Positions 15,168-23,824 of a DNA stretch of 64,000 nt are shown piece by piece. The notes under the pieces were generated by a model. The model was not told the origin of the DNA. It was given only the letters and a program-made list of their open reading frames with translations, and did not search any database. The stretch comes from Flavobacterium pokkalii (GTDB lineage Bacteria; Bacteroidota; Bacteroidia; Flavobacteriales; Flavobacteriaceae): the NCBI RefSeq assembly GCF_014596575.1, contig NZ_NASZ01000003.1:124001-188000 (forward strand), given 5' to 3'. Within the stretch, counting starts at the first letter, position 1; each line of letters starts with the position of its first letter. The translations under genes were made by a program, and so were the position numbers.

Positions 15168-17091
15168 CGATAATATCTATTTTCCCTTTTGTTTTCAATT
15201 CTCTTAATTTGGTGATTTCAAAAACAACAGGGGTTACTAATAATACATAAATAACAGAGGAAATTGTTCCTCCAATCAAGGGTACGGTAATTGGAATCAT
15301 CACGTCGGCGCCGGTTCCGGAAGACCAGAGTATTGGCACTAACCCAAAAAGTGATACCGAAACCGTCATTAATTTTGGTCGCAATCTTTTAGCCGAACCT
15401 TCAATAACATATTCCCGTATAATGTCTTCGTTGAGAGTTTCGCTGCTGTTTCCATATTTGGCAATCATTTTATCCATTGCTTCATTGAGGTAAATGGTCA
15501 TCAACATGGCGGTTTCAACAGCCATTCCAAACAAAGCAATGAAACCTACAGCGACAGCCACCGACAGATTAATTCCGTAGAAATACACCATAAATATTCC
15601 TCCAATTAGAGCGAAAGGAACGGTTATCATCGTAATTAAAGCTTCTTTCATGGAACGATACGTGAAATACAAAATCATAAAAATAATGAGAACAACAATC
15701 GGTAAAATAAGGCTTAAAGTTTGGTTTGCCCGAATTTGATTTTCCCATTGACCGCTCCATTCCAAATAATAACCTTTAGGCATTTTAGCCATCATTGCAT
15801 TCAGTTTATTTTGGGCTTCTTTGACTGTACTTCCTAAATCCCGGTCGCGTACATTGAACAAAACACTACCGCGAAGCATAGCATTTTCGCTATTAATCAT
15901 CGGCGGTCCGTCGCTTATTTTAACCTCTGCAACTGATTCAAGAGGAATTGGTCCAAATTCCATGGTTTGAAGTTGTAATTGCTTTAATGCGTTCAGACTG
16001 TTTCTGTATTCCTGAGCATATCTCGCATTAACCGAAAAACGTTGTCTCCCTTCGATGGTAGAAGTCAGCGTCATGCCGCCAATGGCTGTTTCTACCACAC
16101 TGTTTACTTCATCAACACTAAGACCGTAGCGGCCAATTTCTTCTCTTTTGGGAATAATATCAATGTATTTTCCGCCGGTAATAGGTTCGGCAAATAAATC
16201 TTTAATCCCCGAAGTGCCCTCTAATGCATTTTTAATTTTTTGGGATAAAGCATCAATAGTATCCAGACTGGTTCCGTAAACTTTAATCCCTACATCGGTT
16301 CGGATTCCGGTTGAAAGCATATTAATCCGGTTGATAATTGGCTGAGTAAAACCATTGGTTACTCCGGGAATCTGGAGTTTATTATTAATTTCGGTAATAA
16401 TATCATTCTTCGTGATTCCGTCTCTCCATTCGCTTTGCGGTTTGAGTAATATTATGGTTTCAATCATACTTATCGGACTGTTATCCGTCGCTGTATTGGC
16501 TCTACCGGCTTTTCCTAAAACATGAGTCACTTCGGGAATCGAGCGGATTAATTTATCCTGAACCTGCAAAATTCGTTTGATTTCCGTATTCGAAACATCC
16601 GGTAAAGTCACCGGCATAAACAAAATGGATCCTTCGTCCAAAGGCGGCATAAATTCCGATCCCAATCGGGTGAACATAAAACCACCAATTAACAAGGCCA
16701 CTAGATTTAGTGCCAAAATTGTTTTTCGCCATTTTAAACAAAAAACCAAAACCGGCGTATAAACCTTTTCTAATTTTCTGTTTATCGGATTTTTTTCTTC
16801 AGAGCGCAATTTGCCTTTGAGCAAAAAACTAATCAACACCGGAGTAAGTGTTATCGCCAGGAAAGCATCAACAATCAAAATAAATGATTTTGTCCAGGCC
16901 AACGGACTAAACAGCTTTCCTTCCATTCCCGTTAACAAAAACACGGGCAAAAAAGAAGCGATAACAATGAGTGTAGAATAGAAAACTCCCGGTCCGACCA
17001 GTTTGGAAGAATCTTCAATAATCTTCATTCGCTCCTCGGCAGATAAAGGATCCTGCTCTTTTTTAAACCTATTTTTAAATATATTTTTCAT
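15157..17091 (-). CDS. cusA: CusA RND pump, C-terminal part (split gene)
   Basis: 644 residues that start in the cytoplasmic linker after the fourth membrane segment of CusA and run to the natural C-terminus. Seen: DPLSAEERMKIIEDSS, then PVFLLTGMEGKLFSPLAWTK, 'RLGSEFMPPLDEGSILFMPV', the second porter domain, and the last membrane segments. The partner frame at 17100-18380 supplies the N-terminal part; the two frames are 8 bases apart. ATG 17091 has no clear ribosome site. The frame is open further upstream past 17115, so one added A in the A5 run at 17119-17115 (minus strand) would fuse both into one CusA of about 1,080 residues, the usual length. It may be a real split, a frameshift mutation, or a read error. 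Confidence 0.85.
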   Translation of the reverse strand: MKNIFKNRFKKEQDPLSAEERMKIIEDSSKLVGPGVFYSTLIVIASFLPVFLLTGMEGKLFSPLAWTKSFILIVDAFLAITLTPVLISFLLKGKLRSEEKNPINRKLEKVYTPVLVFCLKWRKTILALNLVALLIGGFMFTRLGSEFMPPLDEGSILFMPVTLPDVSNTEIKRILQVQDKLIRSIPEVTHVLGKAGRANTATDNSPISMIETIILLKPQSEWRDGITKNDIITEINNKLQIPGVTNGFTQPIINRINMLSTGIRTDVGIKVYGTSLDTIDALSQKIKNALEGTSGIKDLFAEPITGGKYIDIIPKREEIGRYGLSVDEVNSVVETAIGGMTLTSTIEGRQRFSVNARYAQEYRNSLNALKQLQLQTMEFGPIPLESVAEVKISDGPPMINSENAMLRGSVLFNVRDRDLGSTVKEAQNKLNAMMAKMPKGYYLEWSGQWENQIRANQTLSLILPIVVLIIFMILYFTYRSMKEALITMITVPFALIGGIFMVYFYGINLSVAVAVGFIALFGMAVETAMLMTIYLNEAMDKMIAKYGNSSETLNEDIIREYVIEGSAKRLRPKLMTVSVSLFGLVPILWSSGTGADVMIPITVPLIGGTISSVIYVLLVTPVVFEITKLRELKTKGKIDIIDAN

Positions 17092-17099
17092 AGTTCCGC

Positions 17100-18380
17100 T
17101 TATTGAATTGTACCTTTTTCTTCCTGTCTTTCCGAAAGTCCCCGATAGGCATTTTCAACCATAACAATTCCGTCATCCACCACAACACCAATTGCCAGAG
17201 CAATTCCGGTGAGCGACATAATATTAGAAGAAATTCCAAAAGCTTCTAAAAGAATAAAACCCACAGCTACCGAAATAGGCAATTGTATCAAAATAATCAG
17301 GGCGCTGCGCCAATGAAAAAGAAACAGGAGAATTACGACAGATACCGCAATCATTTCCTCAATTAAAGTTCCTTTAACCGAATCGATAGCCTTTTCAATC
17401 AGCTCGCTGCGATCATAAGAGGTTTTGAAAGTAACGCCTTCCGGCAAACCTTTTTCAACTTCTTTCATTTTGGCTTTTACAGCCTCAATAACTTTATCGG
17501 CATTCTCTCCGTATCGCATGACCACAATTCCGCCTACTACTTCTCCTTCACCATTGGCATCAAAAATTCCCAGACGCAAATCGCCGCCCATTTGTACCGA
17601 ACCGATATCACTTACCTTTACCGGTACTGAATTGTAATTCTTGATAGCTATGTTCTCAATATCTTTGATATTTTTAACATAGCCCAATCCTCTCACGATG
17701 TAAGCCCGGTCGCTCATTTCAAATTTTCTTCCGCCAACATCGTTGTTACTGGTTTTGACCGCCTGCATGACTTCCATCATACTGACTTTGTAATACTGCA
17801 TTTTAAGCGGATCTAAAACCAACTGATATTGTTTTTCAAATCCTCCAAAAGAAGCTACTTCGGCGACTCCGGGAACGGTTTGCAAAGCAAATTTCACATA
17901 CCAGTCCTGCAAAGCCCGTTGTTCACCCAAATCCATTCCTTTGGTTTCAAAATGATACCAAAATACATGACCTACACCGGTTCCGTCAGGTCCTAAAGTA
18001 GGAACTACATTTTGAGGCAGCAATCGCTGGGCGTAATTCAATCGTTCCAAAACCCGGGTTCTCGCCCAATAAGGATCAACCTCATCTTCAAAAATGATAT
18101 AAACAAAACTCATCCCAAACATCGACGAAGCCCTGATATTCTTGATTTTCGGAATTCCCTGCAAATTGGAAACCAACGGATAAGTCACCTGATCTTCGAT
18201 TACCTGCGGACTTCTCCCCATCCATTCCGTAAAAACAATAATTTGGTTTTCGGACAAATCCGGAATGGCATCAATTGGATTTTGTTGCACACTATAAATT
18301 CCCCAAGCCAGCAAACAGGCCGAAACCAACAAGACAATCAGCCGGTTTTTAAGAGAAAGTGCAATTAATTTTCTGACCAT
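17100..18380 (-). CDS. cusA: CusA RND pump, N-terminal part (split gene)
   Basis: 426 residues covering the first membrane helix (RLIVLLVSACLLAWGIYSV), the first porter domain (NPIDAIPDLSENQ, VFTEWMGRSPQVIEDQVTYP), and membrane segments 2-4 with GVVVDDGIVMVENAYRGLSE. It stops at TAA after RQEEKGTIQ, just where the cytoplasmic linker begins. HME-RND pumps move Cu(I)/Ag(I) out of the cell with proton motive force. Without the other half it cannot work, so activity needs either assembly from two polypeptides or a ribosomal slip at the AAAAA run shortly before the stop. Confidence 0.86.
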   Translation of the reverse strand: MVRKLIALSLKNRLIVLLVSACLLAWGIYSVQQNPIDAIPDLSENQIIVFTEWMGRSPQVIEDQVTYPLVSNLQGIPKIKNIRASSMFGMSFVYIIFEDEVDPYWARTRVLERLNYAQRLLPQNVVPTLGPDGTGVGHVFWYHFETKGMDLGEQRALQDWYVKFALQTVPGVAEVASFGGFEKQYQLVLDPLKMQYYKVSMMEVMQAVKTSNNDVGGRKFEMSDRAYIVRGLGYVKNIKDIENIAIKNYNSVPVKVSDIGSVQMGGDLRLGIFDANGEGEVVGGIVVMRYGENADKVIEAVKAKMKEVEKGLPEGVTFKTSYDRSELIEKAIDSVKGTLIEEMIAVSVVILLFLFHWRSALIILIQLPISVAVGFILLEAFGISSNIMSLTGIALAIGVVVDDGIVMVENAYRGLSERQEEKGTIQ

Positions 18381-18440
18381 TTTTCTAAATTTTATATCGA
18401 AATATTATCTCTTTTTATATTTCATTCAGCAATTCCTCTT

Positions 18441-18782
18441 TTACTTGCGGTCATATTGACAACACGTATGAAGGGACTGATAAGCAGCATCAGTAGCTTT
18501 TATTTTTTCACTGTCGTAACCTACAGCTGCAATACGCTTTAAAATTTCTTCCTGATTAGTCGCTTTGGCATCATAGGTCAACACAGCTATTTTGCTGTCT
18601 TTATTCCAATTAACCGATACTACATTTTCTAAATTAGCCGCTTTTTCAATAGTCTTTTTGCACATACCACAATTTCCGTAAATCTTTGCTTTTTGGGTTT
18701 TTACATTTTTAATTTGTGCTTGTACAGCATTAGCCGATAGCAATACAACAATTGCTATCATTATCTTTTTTAATGATTTCAT
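18441..18782 (-). CDS. Secreted HMA-domain metal-binding protein
   Basis: 113 residues: a signal peptide (ending NAVQA) and one HMA domain with GNCGMC in the metal-binding loop, followed by the usual SVNWNKDSKIAVLTYD and AAVGYDSEKI segments. A second Cys pair (HTCCQ) is at the C-terminus. It would carry Cu(I) or another soft metal in the periplasm, probably toward the pump just downstream (60 bases). Similar short HMA proteins begin many Bacteroidota cus operons. Confidence 0.85.
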   Translation of the reverse strand: MKSLKKIMIAIVVLLSANAVQAQIKNVKTQKAKIYGNCGMCKKTIEKAANLENVVSVNWNKDSKIAVLTYDAKATNQEEILKRIAAVGYDSEKIKATDAAYQSLHTCCQYDRK

Positions 18783-18925
18783 AATGTTAAATTTAATAAG
18801 AGAAAATAGTTAACCAATAACAAAACGGTTCAAAAAACCATTATGAGATTGTAGTAACAAAAAAATGAATGGATAAAGCAAATATGCTTTGAATTTGATG
18901 CACTTATGGCTATCAAAAAAGAAGT

Positions 18926-19297
18926 TTAGCCTATTTTAGGAATAAGCCAAAGAGAGGTATATCCGTCCGAAGGAACAGATACTAATGAAGAAAAATTTTG
19001 TTTTTTTGAAGAAAAACCAAAATGTGTTTGTATCATTTCGTATGCTGTTGAAGTGGTATTTCCAATATTCACAGAAGACACGCCACACATTGCTTGTCCG
19101 CATTTACCGGAACAACCTTTATGATCTTTGGTTTCTTTAGATTTAGAATTTTTACAGCAACAAGCTTTCATCTTGGTTTTAGAAGACATTTCCATTTTAC
19201 AGGAATGCTTGCCAGAATCTGATCCGCACGCATAGATTTTTGCCGGCAACAAAAAGAAGCCTAAAAACAAAATCAATATGAGGCAGAATTTATTCAT
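18926..19297 (-). CDS. Cys-rich secreted protein (HYC_CC_PP-like)
   Basis: 123 residues with a signal peptide (LILFLGFFLLPAKIYA). A Cys-rich middle follows, with ACCCKNSK, KGCSGKCGQAMCGV and SCKMEM, and then a hydrophilic C-terminal part ending SLWLIPKIG. The Cys clusters suggest soft-metal binding. It resembles the small 'HYC_CC_PP' protein family seen in front of Bacteroidota heavy-metal operons; I am moderately sure. It appears to be the first gene of the efflux operon, with a promoter-like TACCTTTG at 19317-19324. Confidence 0.65.
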   Translation of the reverse strand: MNKFCLILILFLGFFLLPAKIYACGSDSGKHSCKMEMSSKTKMKACCCKNSKSKETKDHKGCSGKCGQAMCGVSSVNIGNTTSTAYEMIQTHFGFSSKKQNFSSLVSVPSDGYTSLWLIPKIG

Positions 19298-19316
19298 TTC
19301 TAAATCGTTAATGCTA

Positions 19317-19324
19317 CAAAGGTA
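19317..19324 (-). promoter_or_regulatory. -7 element of a promoter for the copper efflux operon
   Basis: TACCTTTG on the minus strand, 20 bases before the 19297 start, matches TAnnTTTG. The upstream TTG element is poor (no TTG at the ideal distance), as expected for a promoter needing an activator such as the AraC regulator. Inference only. Confidence 0.4.
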
Positions 19325-19387
19325 CTATTTTTTATATTGTAACGATAAAAGCCAAAGTCATTTATGCTTTTTTTATACTTTCTAATT

Positions 19388-19729
19388 TTACTTATCTCCA
19401 ATAAAAAGATTGACAATCGATTGGGAAACCGACAAAATAATACTGAATAACAGCGCTGTAAAAAAAGTATCTACATCAAAACCTCCCACAATATTATCGC
19501 AAAGTATAATAATCAAACCATTAATAACCAGCAAAAATAATCCTAATGTAACAAAAGTAATTGGTAACGTAAACAAAAACAAAATAGGTTTGATAAAAAT
19601 ATTCAGCAAGCCCAAGACAATAGCCACAAAAATAGCCGTTGAAAAACTGGCTACATGAACGCCTTTCATAAAGTGCGAAATCAGTAAAACCAGAATGGAA
19701 GTAGTAAGTACTCTTAAAATTAATTTCAT
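19388..19729 (-). CDS. Small membrane protein of the phage-holin-4_2/YvlD family
   Basis: 113 residues with four hydrophobic segments and the pattern FVAIVLGLLNIFIKPILFLF, 'FTLPITFVTLGLFLLVINGL', typical of the PF04020 family. Despite the family name it is a chromosomal membrane protein of unknown function found in many bacteria. There are no phage genes nearby. It lies between the copper operon and the GH43 genes, with no obvious link to either. Confidence 0.8.
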   Translation of the reverse strand: MKLILRVLTTSILVLLISHFMKGVHVASFSTAIFVAIVLGLLNIFIKPILFLFTLPITFVTLGLFLLVINGLIIILCDNIVGGFDVDTFFTALLFSIILSVSQSIVNLFIGDK

Positions 19730-19817
19730 TTACTGTATTTTTAATAGGTCAAAAATACTCTTTTTTAGATTACAGCAATTTGTTTTAAAAAGAAATTGCT
19801 GTAATCTGTTTAGAATC

Positions 19818-21734
19818 TTATTTAGAAACTCCTTCAGAAGTCATAATTACTCTTTTCATAGTCCCATCTGAATTGTATTCTAATTCATCAATACAAACCG
19901 ATCGACTATAACTACCGCCATTCGTTTGAATTGCTCCGTTATGATAGATAAAATAAGGTTTGCCTTTGAACTCCAAAATTGCCTGATGATTGGTATTCGA
20001 ATTTCCGGCAATTTCGTTTAATATTCCTTTATATTCATAAGGCCCTTCAATGGAATCAGCCATAGCATAGGCAATTTTTTCCGGAAAACCGCTGGCATAA
20101 CTCAGGTAATATTTGCCATTTTTTTTATGTACCCAAGGTGCTTCGGTAAACTGTAAACCTTCAAAATCAATTTTCTTAACCGGACCATCAATTTCAATCA
20201 TATTCTCTTTTAGTTTGGCATAATAACAAACCCCATTACCCCAAAACAGCCAGGCTTGTCCGTCATCATCGATAAAAACCGCAGGATCGATACAAGTCCA
20301 TCCATGAGTGGAAGCAAAACAATCAGCATTGGTCAAAAGCGGTTTTCCTAAAGCATCTTTATAGGGACCTTGAGGTTTATCGGCCACTGCCACCCCAATA
20401 CCGGAGCCATTGGTACTGATATACCAATAGTATTTTCCATTTCTTTTAATGGTGTGTCCGGCATAAGCATCATTGGTTTTATCCCATTTAAAATCTTCTA
20501 TTTTCAACGGAACAGGATATTCTGTCCAATTTTTCAAATCGGTGGTTGAAAAAACCAACCAATCTTTCAATTTATAGCCTTTTTGTCCGCCTTCAAAATC
20601 ATGTCCGGTAAACAACCAAAGCGTATCCTTTTCAACAAAAGCTGCCGGATCAGCTGTATATTTATGTTTGATAATTGGATTTCCTGTTGATTGAAAACGA
20701 TAATTTCCATCCTTTGACAACAACAAACTTTGTGGCACTCCACCCCATTTTTCGTTTAATCGTTGCGCTTCTTCTTTAGTGATACTAATTACACTTCCAT
20801 GTCGCGGAAAGAAATCTTTAGTAAATGATTCAGTTTTTTCTGTAAAATGATACAAATCTTTGGAACGCTGAAATTCATAACGCCCGCTGGAATACAAATC
20901 ATACATCAAAATGTATTCGTCACTATTATTCAATTTAAAAACAGACGAACCTTCTACTCCGGTTTTATCATTGGCATAAGCATCCAAATAATCAAAACTC
21001 TCTTTATAAGGCCCTAATAATTTTTTACTTATTGCTTGTTTAATTCCGTTTTGGATTTCTTTTCCGTTTGCATCTTTGGTATTTCCTTTATAAAACAAAT
21101 GATATACGCCATCTTTATAAATGATATCGCCATCAATAGCTCCGTCTTTGGCACTGTACAATAATTTGGGTTCTGCTTCCAAAGCGGTAAAATCTTTATT
21201 GGCATAAGCACAATAAAAATCTAATTTTTCATTGTATTTGAAACGAACAGTAAAATAAACCAAATACTTTTTAGCCTTGGTATCGTAAAAAGTTTGCGGT
21301 GCCCAAACCCATTTAATATCTCTAAATTTCTTTGGATATAATTTTTCTAAATCAATTACCGATGATTTCCAATTCAAAAGATTTTTTGATTGCATCAAAA
21401 CAATTCCTGGATTATAATCCCAGCCGTTTTTCTTAGTATTCATATCGGTTGCAACGATATAAAATCCGTTTCCATCTGCTTTTCTAAGAATATGCGGGTC
21501 ACGAATTCCGCCGGTACTGGAAATATCCTTGGATGGAATAATAGGTTCATTGTTATTTAATGCTCTCCAGTTTACCGCATCTTCACTCACCGCAAAACGC
21601 AATTGTTCCTGTTGACTGGCCGCTCCTTTTCCTTCAAAATAAGCAAAAAGATAACCTTTAAAATCTTTATTCTGAGCAAATAAATTAGATATACTCAAAA
21701 ACGTAACCAATGCAATTTTATATACTGCTTTCAT
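19818..21734 (-). CDS. Two-domain GH43-family glycosidase
   Basis: 638 residues with a signal peptide (TFLSISNLFAQ). The N-terminal half (25-320) is a five-bladed propeller related to GH43, with GGIRDPHILRKADG and KWVWAPQTFYD. The C-terminal half (about 330-638) is a second GH43 domain with YTADPAAFVEKDTLWLFTG, TCIDPAVFIDDDGQAWLFWG, and QFTEAPWVHKKNGKYYLSYA. The latter holds the general-acid Glu (E of TEAPW) and an Asp of the active site (YTADPA). GH43 enzymes remove arabinose or xylose from pectin or xylan side chains. It is 13 bases downstream of a frameshifted paralogue of its own N-terminal domain, so both were one operon. Confidence 0.85.
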   Translation of the reverse strand: MKAVYKIALVTFLSISNLFAQNKDFKGYLFAYFEGKGAASQQEQLRFAVSEDAVNWRALNNNEPIIPSKDISSTGGIRDPHILRKADGNGFYIVATDMNTKKNGWDYNPGIVLMQSKNLLNWKSSVIDLEKLYPKKFRDIKWVWAPQTFYDTKAKKYLVYFTVRFKYNEKLDFYCAYANKDFTALEAEPKLLYSAKDGAIDGDIIYKDGVYHLFYKGNTKDANGKEIQNGIKQAISKKLLGPYKESFDYLDAYANDKTGVEGSSVFKLNNSDEYILMYDLYSSGRYEFQRSKDLYHFTEKTESFTKDFFPRHGSVISITKEEAQRLNEKWGGVPQSLLLSKDGNYRFQSTGNPIIKHKYTADPAAFVEKDTLWLFTGHDFEGGQKGYKLKDWLVFSTTDLKNWTEYPVPLKIEDFKWDKTNDAYAGHTIKRNGKYYWYISTNGSGIGVAVADKPQGPYKDALGKPLLTNADCFASTHGWTCIDPAVFIDDDGQAWLFWGNGVCYYAKLKENMIEIDGPVKKIDFEGLQFTEAPWVHKKNGKYYLSYASGFPEKIAYAMADSIEGPYEYKGILNEIAGNSNTNHQAILEFKGKPYFIYHNGAIQTNGGSYSRSVCIDELEYNSDGTMKRVIMTSEGVSK

Positions 21735-21747
21735 GTTTTTCTAATTG

Positions 21748-22844
21748 TTATAATGAAAAATTCAAATTCCAATGTTTGGCCAAACGTTCAGCCTCTTTTT
21801 TAGTTAAATGAATGACAGCACCGTGTTTTTGAACTGAAAAATTAGTACGCTTCATAACTCCCTCATCAAAATGCCCCAAATTGGTGAAATTTTTAAAATC
21901 ACTAGTTTCAGCAAATCCGAAATTATGCGGATTCACACTAAAGATATCGTACATTAGCACCCATTTATTATCACTTAAACGTTTAAAAACATTTGGTGCT
22001 TCACATGATTTTTTTTCAAAATCAATCTGCTCCGGCTGATAAACATAACCACTATTTATTTTATTCGAAAAAGCCATTTTTATTCCTCCCGGATTTTCCT
22101 GAGCCACATACATCATACAAAATCTTCCGTCAGGCAGCTTCGTAATATCGGCATCCAAAATTTGTTTCGTGCTATCAGGATATTCAAAAAGAATTTCAGG
22201 AGTGGTTTCCAATGCCGTAAAATCCTTATTCATATAAGCATAATACAGTTTGGTTTTTCCTTTACTTTTACGCATCGTAAAATAAATCATGATTCTGTCT
22301 TTGGCTTCATCATAAATCAACTCGGGAGCCCAAACACAGCCTACATTCCATTCCGGATAAGCTTTATCAATATCTAAAATAGAATGAGACCAATGAATCA
22401 AATCTTTGGATTTCATCAAAACCAAATCCCTGTTATTTCCCCAGTCGTATTTATCACCAGGACGTTCCCACTCGGTATCACGATAGCCTTTTTGTTTGCC
22501 ATAAATATGTAAATCGGTCATAGCAATATAAAATAGCCGTCGTTACCGCGCATGATATAAGGATCCCTAATTCCTTTTTGTTCAGCAATGGTATCTCCGG
22601 CAATTACGGGCTTGGCATTATTCACATCGGCAAAAGTATAGCCGTCTTTACTCAAAGCAAAGTATAAGCCGTGTGTATCATCTTTAAAATAAGTTAGTAA
22701 ATAAGCCGCCATTTTGTCTTTTGAAGCTTTACTTTTTCCGTTTTTCACCGAACTACAGGCCGAAAAAAGAAAAACACCTCCCAGAAGCATTCCCAACTGC
22801 TTGACGATTTTATGTTGCCCTAAAAAAAGATTGAAAATTTTCAT
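21748..22844 (-). pseudogene. GH43-like lipoprotein gene broken by a frameshift
   Basis: Two frames make one protein of about 365 residues. The first starts at ATG 22844 (MKIFNLF..., lipobox LFSACSS) and runs to a TGA at 22520-22518 right after GNDGYFILL. The second continues from 22521 as MTDLHIYGK. In the expected protein the joint would read GNDGYF-Y-IAMTDLH, as in the paralogue at 19818-21734 (NGFYIVATDM). The break lies in a run of four T (minus strand, bases 22533-22530); five T would restore the frame. The rest is intact: WAPELIYDEA, CEAPNVFKRL. Read error, recent mutation or slippage are all possible. An open frame extending 5' to 23051 into the promoter is not part of the gene. Confidence 0.8.
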
Positions 22845-22888
22845 TTGAATTGGTTTATAGATTTTATGGTTAATTTTTCGTGAGTCAA

Positions 22889-22919
22889 CAAACTTAAGTG
22901 TTTTTTTTACATTTATCAA
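22889..22919 (-). promoter_or_regulatory. Promoter of the GH43 operon
   Basis: On the minus strand TTG (22919-22917), 20 bases, then TAAGTTTG (22896-22889): a good fit to the Bacteroidota TTG/TAnnTTTG pattern. It precedes the GH43-like lipoprotein start at 22844 by 44 bases. Confidence 0.65.
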
Positions 22920-22929
22920 AATAACAAAT

Positions 22930-22966
22930 AAAAAAAAAACAGCAACTTCAAAAAAAGTTACTGTTT
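22930..22966 (-). terminator. Terminator after the alpha/beta hydrolase gene
   Basis: Minus strand AACAGTAACTT and GAAGTTGCTGTT pair around a T-rich loop and are followed by a run of T. It lies 25 bases past the stop of the hydrolase gene, between it and the GH43 promoter. Confidence 0.75.
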
Positions 22967-22990
22967 CTATATTCTTAAAATCGAAAACGA

Positions 22991-23752
22991 TTATTTCAAA
23001 AACGAAATTACCATTTGATAAAACAAAGCAGGATTTTCGGCATGCAACCAATGTCCGGCATTTGGTATAGTTTCTAATTGCATCAGCGGAAAATGTCCAC
23101 TGATACTTTCAATATCCGAATCTAAAACATAATCCGAATTACCGCCACGGATAAAAAGTGTTGGCTTTTCAAAAACCAATTCCGATGGCAAAGGCACTCC
23201 AATTTCCTCTATTTTTTCATTAAAAACAGCCAAGTTAAATCGGAAAGCCAGTTGTCCCGGCTCTTGCCAATACAGATTTTTTAATAAAAATTGCTTGGTT
23301 CCAAAATCATGTATAAACTGACTTAAAGTTGCTTCAACCTCGGCGCGACTAGGTTTTACCGAAAAATCAACAGCATTCAATCCTGCCAAAATAGTTTGGT
23401 GGTGCGGCGCATAATATTTTGGCCCAATATCAGCTACAATTAATTTATCGACTAATTCCGGATGGCGGGTGGCAAAAAGCATGGCTATTTTTCCTCCCAT
23501 GGAATGACCTAAAATGTTGATATTCTCTAAAGCATGTTCCTGACAATAGGCAAAAACATCCTGAACCATCAACTCATAATTAAATTCATCCGACTGAAAA
23601 CTGCGCCCGTGATTGCGCATATCCAGCATATGTACCTGAAAACCATCCGAAGCAAATTGTTGCCCTAAAGTTTTCCAATTGTCGGACATTCCCAGAAATC
23701 CGTGTATGATTAAAAAAGGCTTCCCTTCTCCTTCTATTTTTGAATAAAGCAT
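22991..23752 (-). CDS. Alpha/beta-hydrolase fold esterase (YbfF-like)
   Basis: 253 residues, cytoplasmic. Motifs: LLIIHGFLG-type oxyanion region (FLIIHGFLGMSDNW), nucleophile elbow GHSMGG with Ser, LFIRGGNSDYV for the acid loop, and the His in PNAGHWLHAENP. This matches the YbfF/acyl-CoA-esterase-like group of short hydrolases. Substrate is unknown. It lies between pdxJ and the GH43 operon. Confidence 0.8.
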   Translation of the reverse strand: MLYSKIEGEGKPFLIIHGFLGMSDNWKTLGQQFASDGFQVHMLDMRNHGRSFQSDEFNYELMVQDVFAYCQEHALENINILGHSMGGKIAMLFATRHPELVDKLIVADIGPKYYAPHHQTILAGLNAVDFSVKPSRAEVEATLSQFIHDFGTKQFLLKNLYWQEPGQLAFRFNLAVFNEKIEEIGVPLPSELVFEKPTLFIRGGNSDYVLDSDIESISGHFPLMQLETIPNAGHWLHAENPALFYQMVISFLK

Positions 23753-23760
23753 TAGCTTAG

Positions 23761-23788
23761 ATTTTAGATTGCAGATTTTAGATTGCAG
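23761..23788. repeat. 14-base tandem duplication
   Basis: ATTTTAGATTGCAG occurs twice in direct succession (23761-23774 and 23775-23788) between the hydrolase start and pdxJ. It recalls the GCAGATTTT elements but is shorter. Confidence 0.8.
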
Positions 23789-23824
23789 AAAATAGCTTCA
23801 CAACCAAATCCTTTAAAAATTATA

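Noticed and set aside
19388..19729. Phage holin as sign of a prophage
   Set aside because: The family name is misleading; no other phage gene is around and the flanks are ordinary chromosome genes.
22518..23051. Extended N-terminus of the GH43-like gene to 23051
   Set aside because: It would run through the promoter and the terminator of the hydrolase gene; the lipoprotein start at 22844 is far better.
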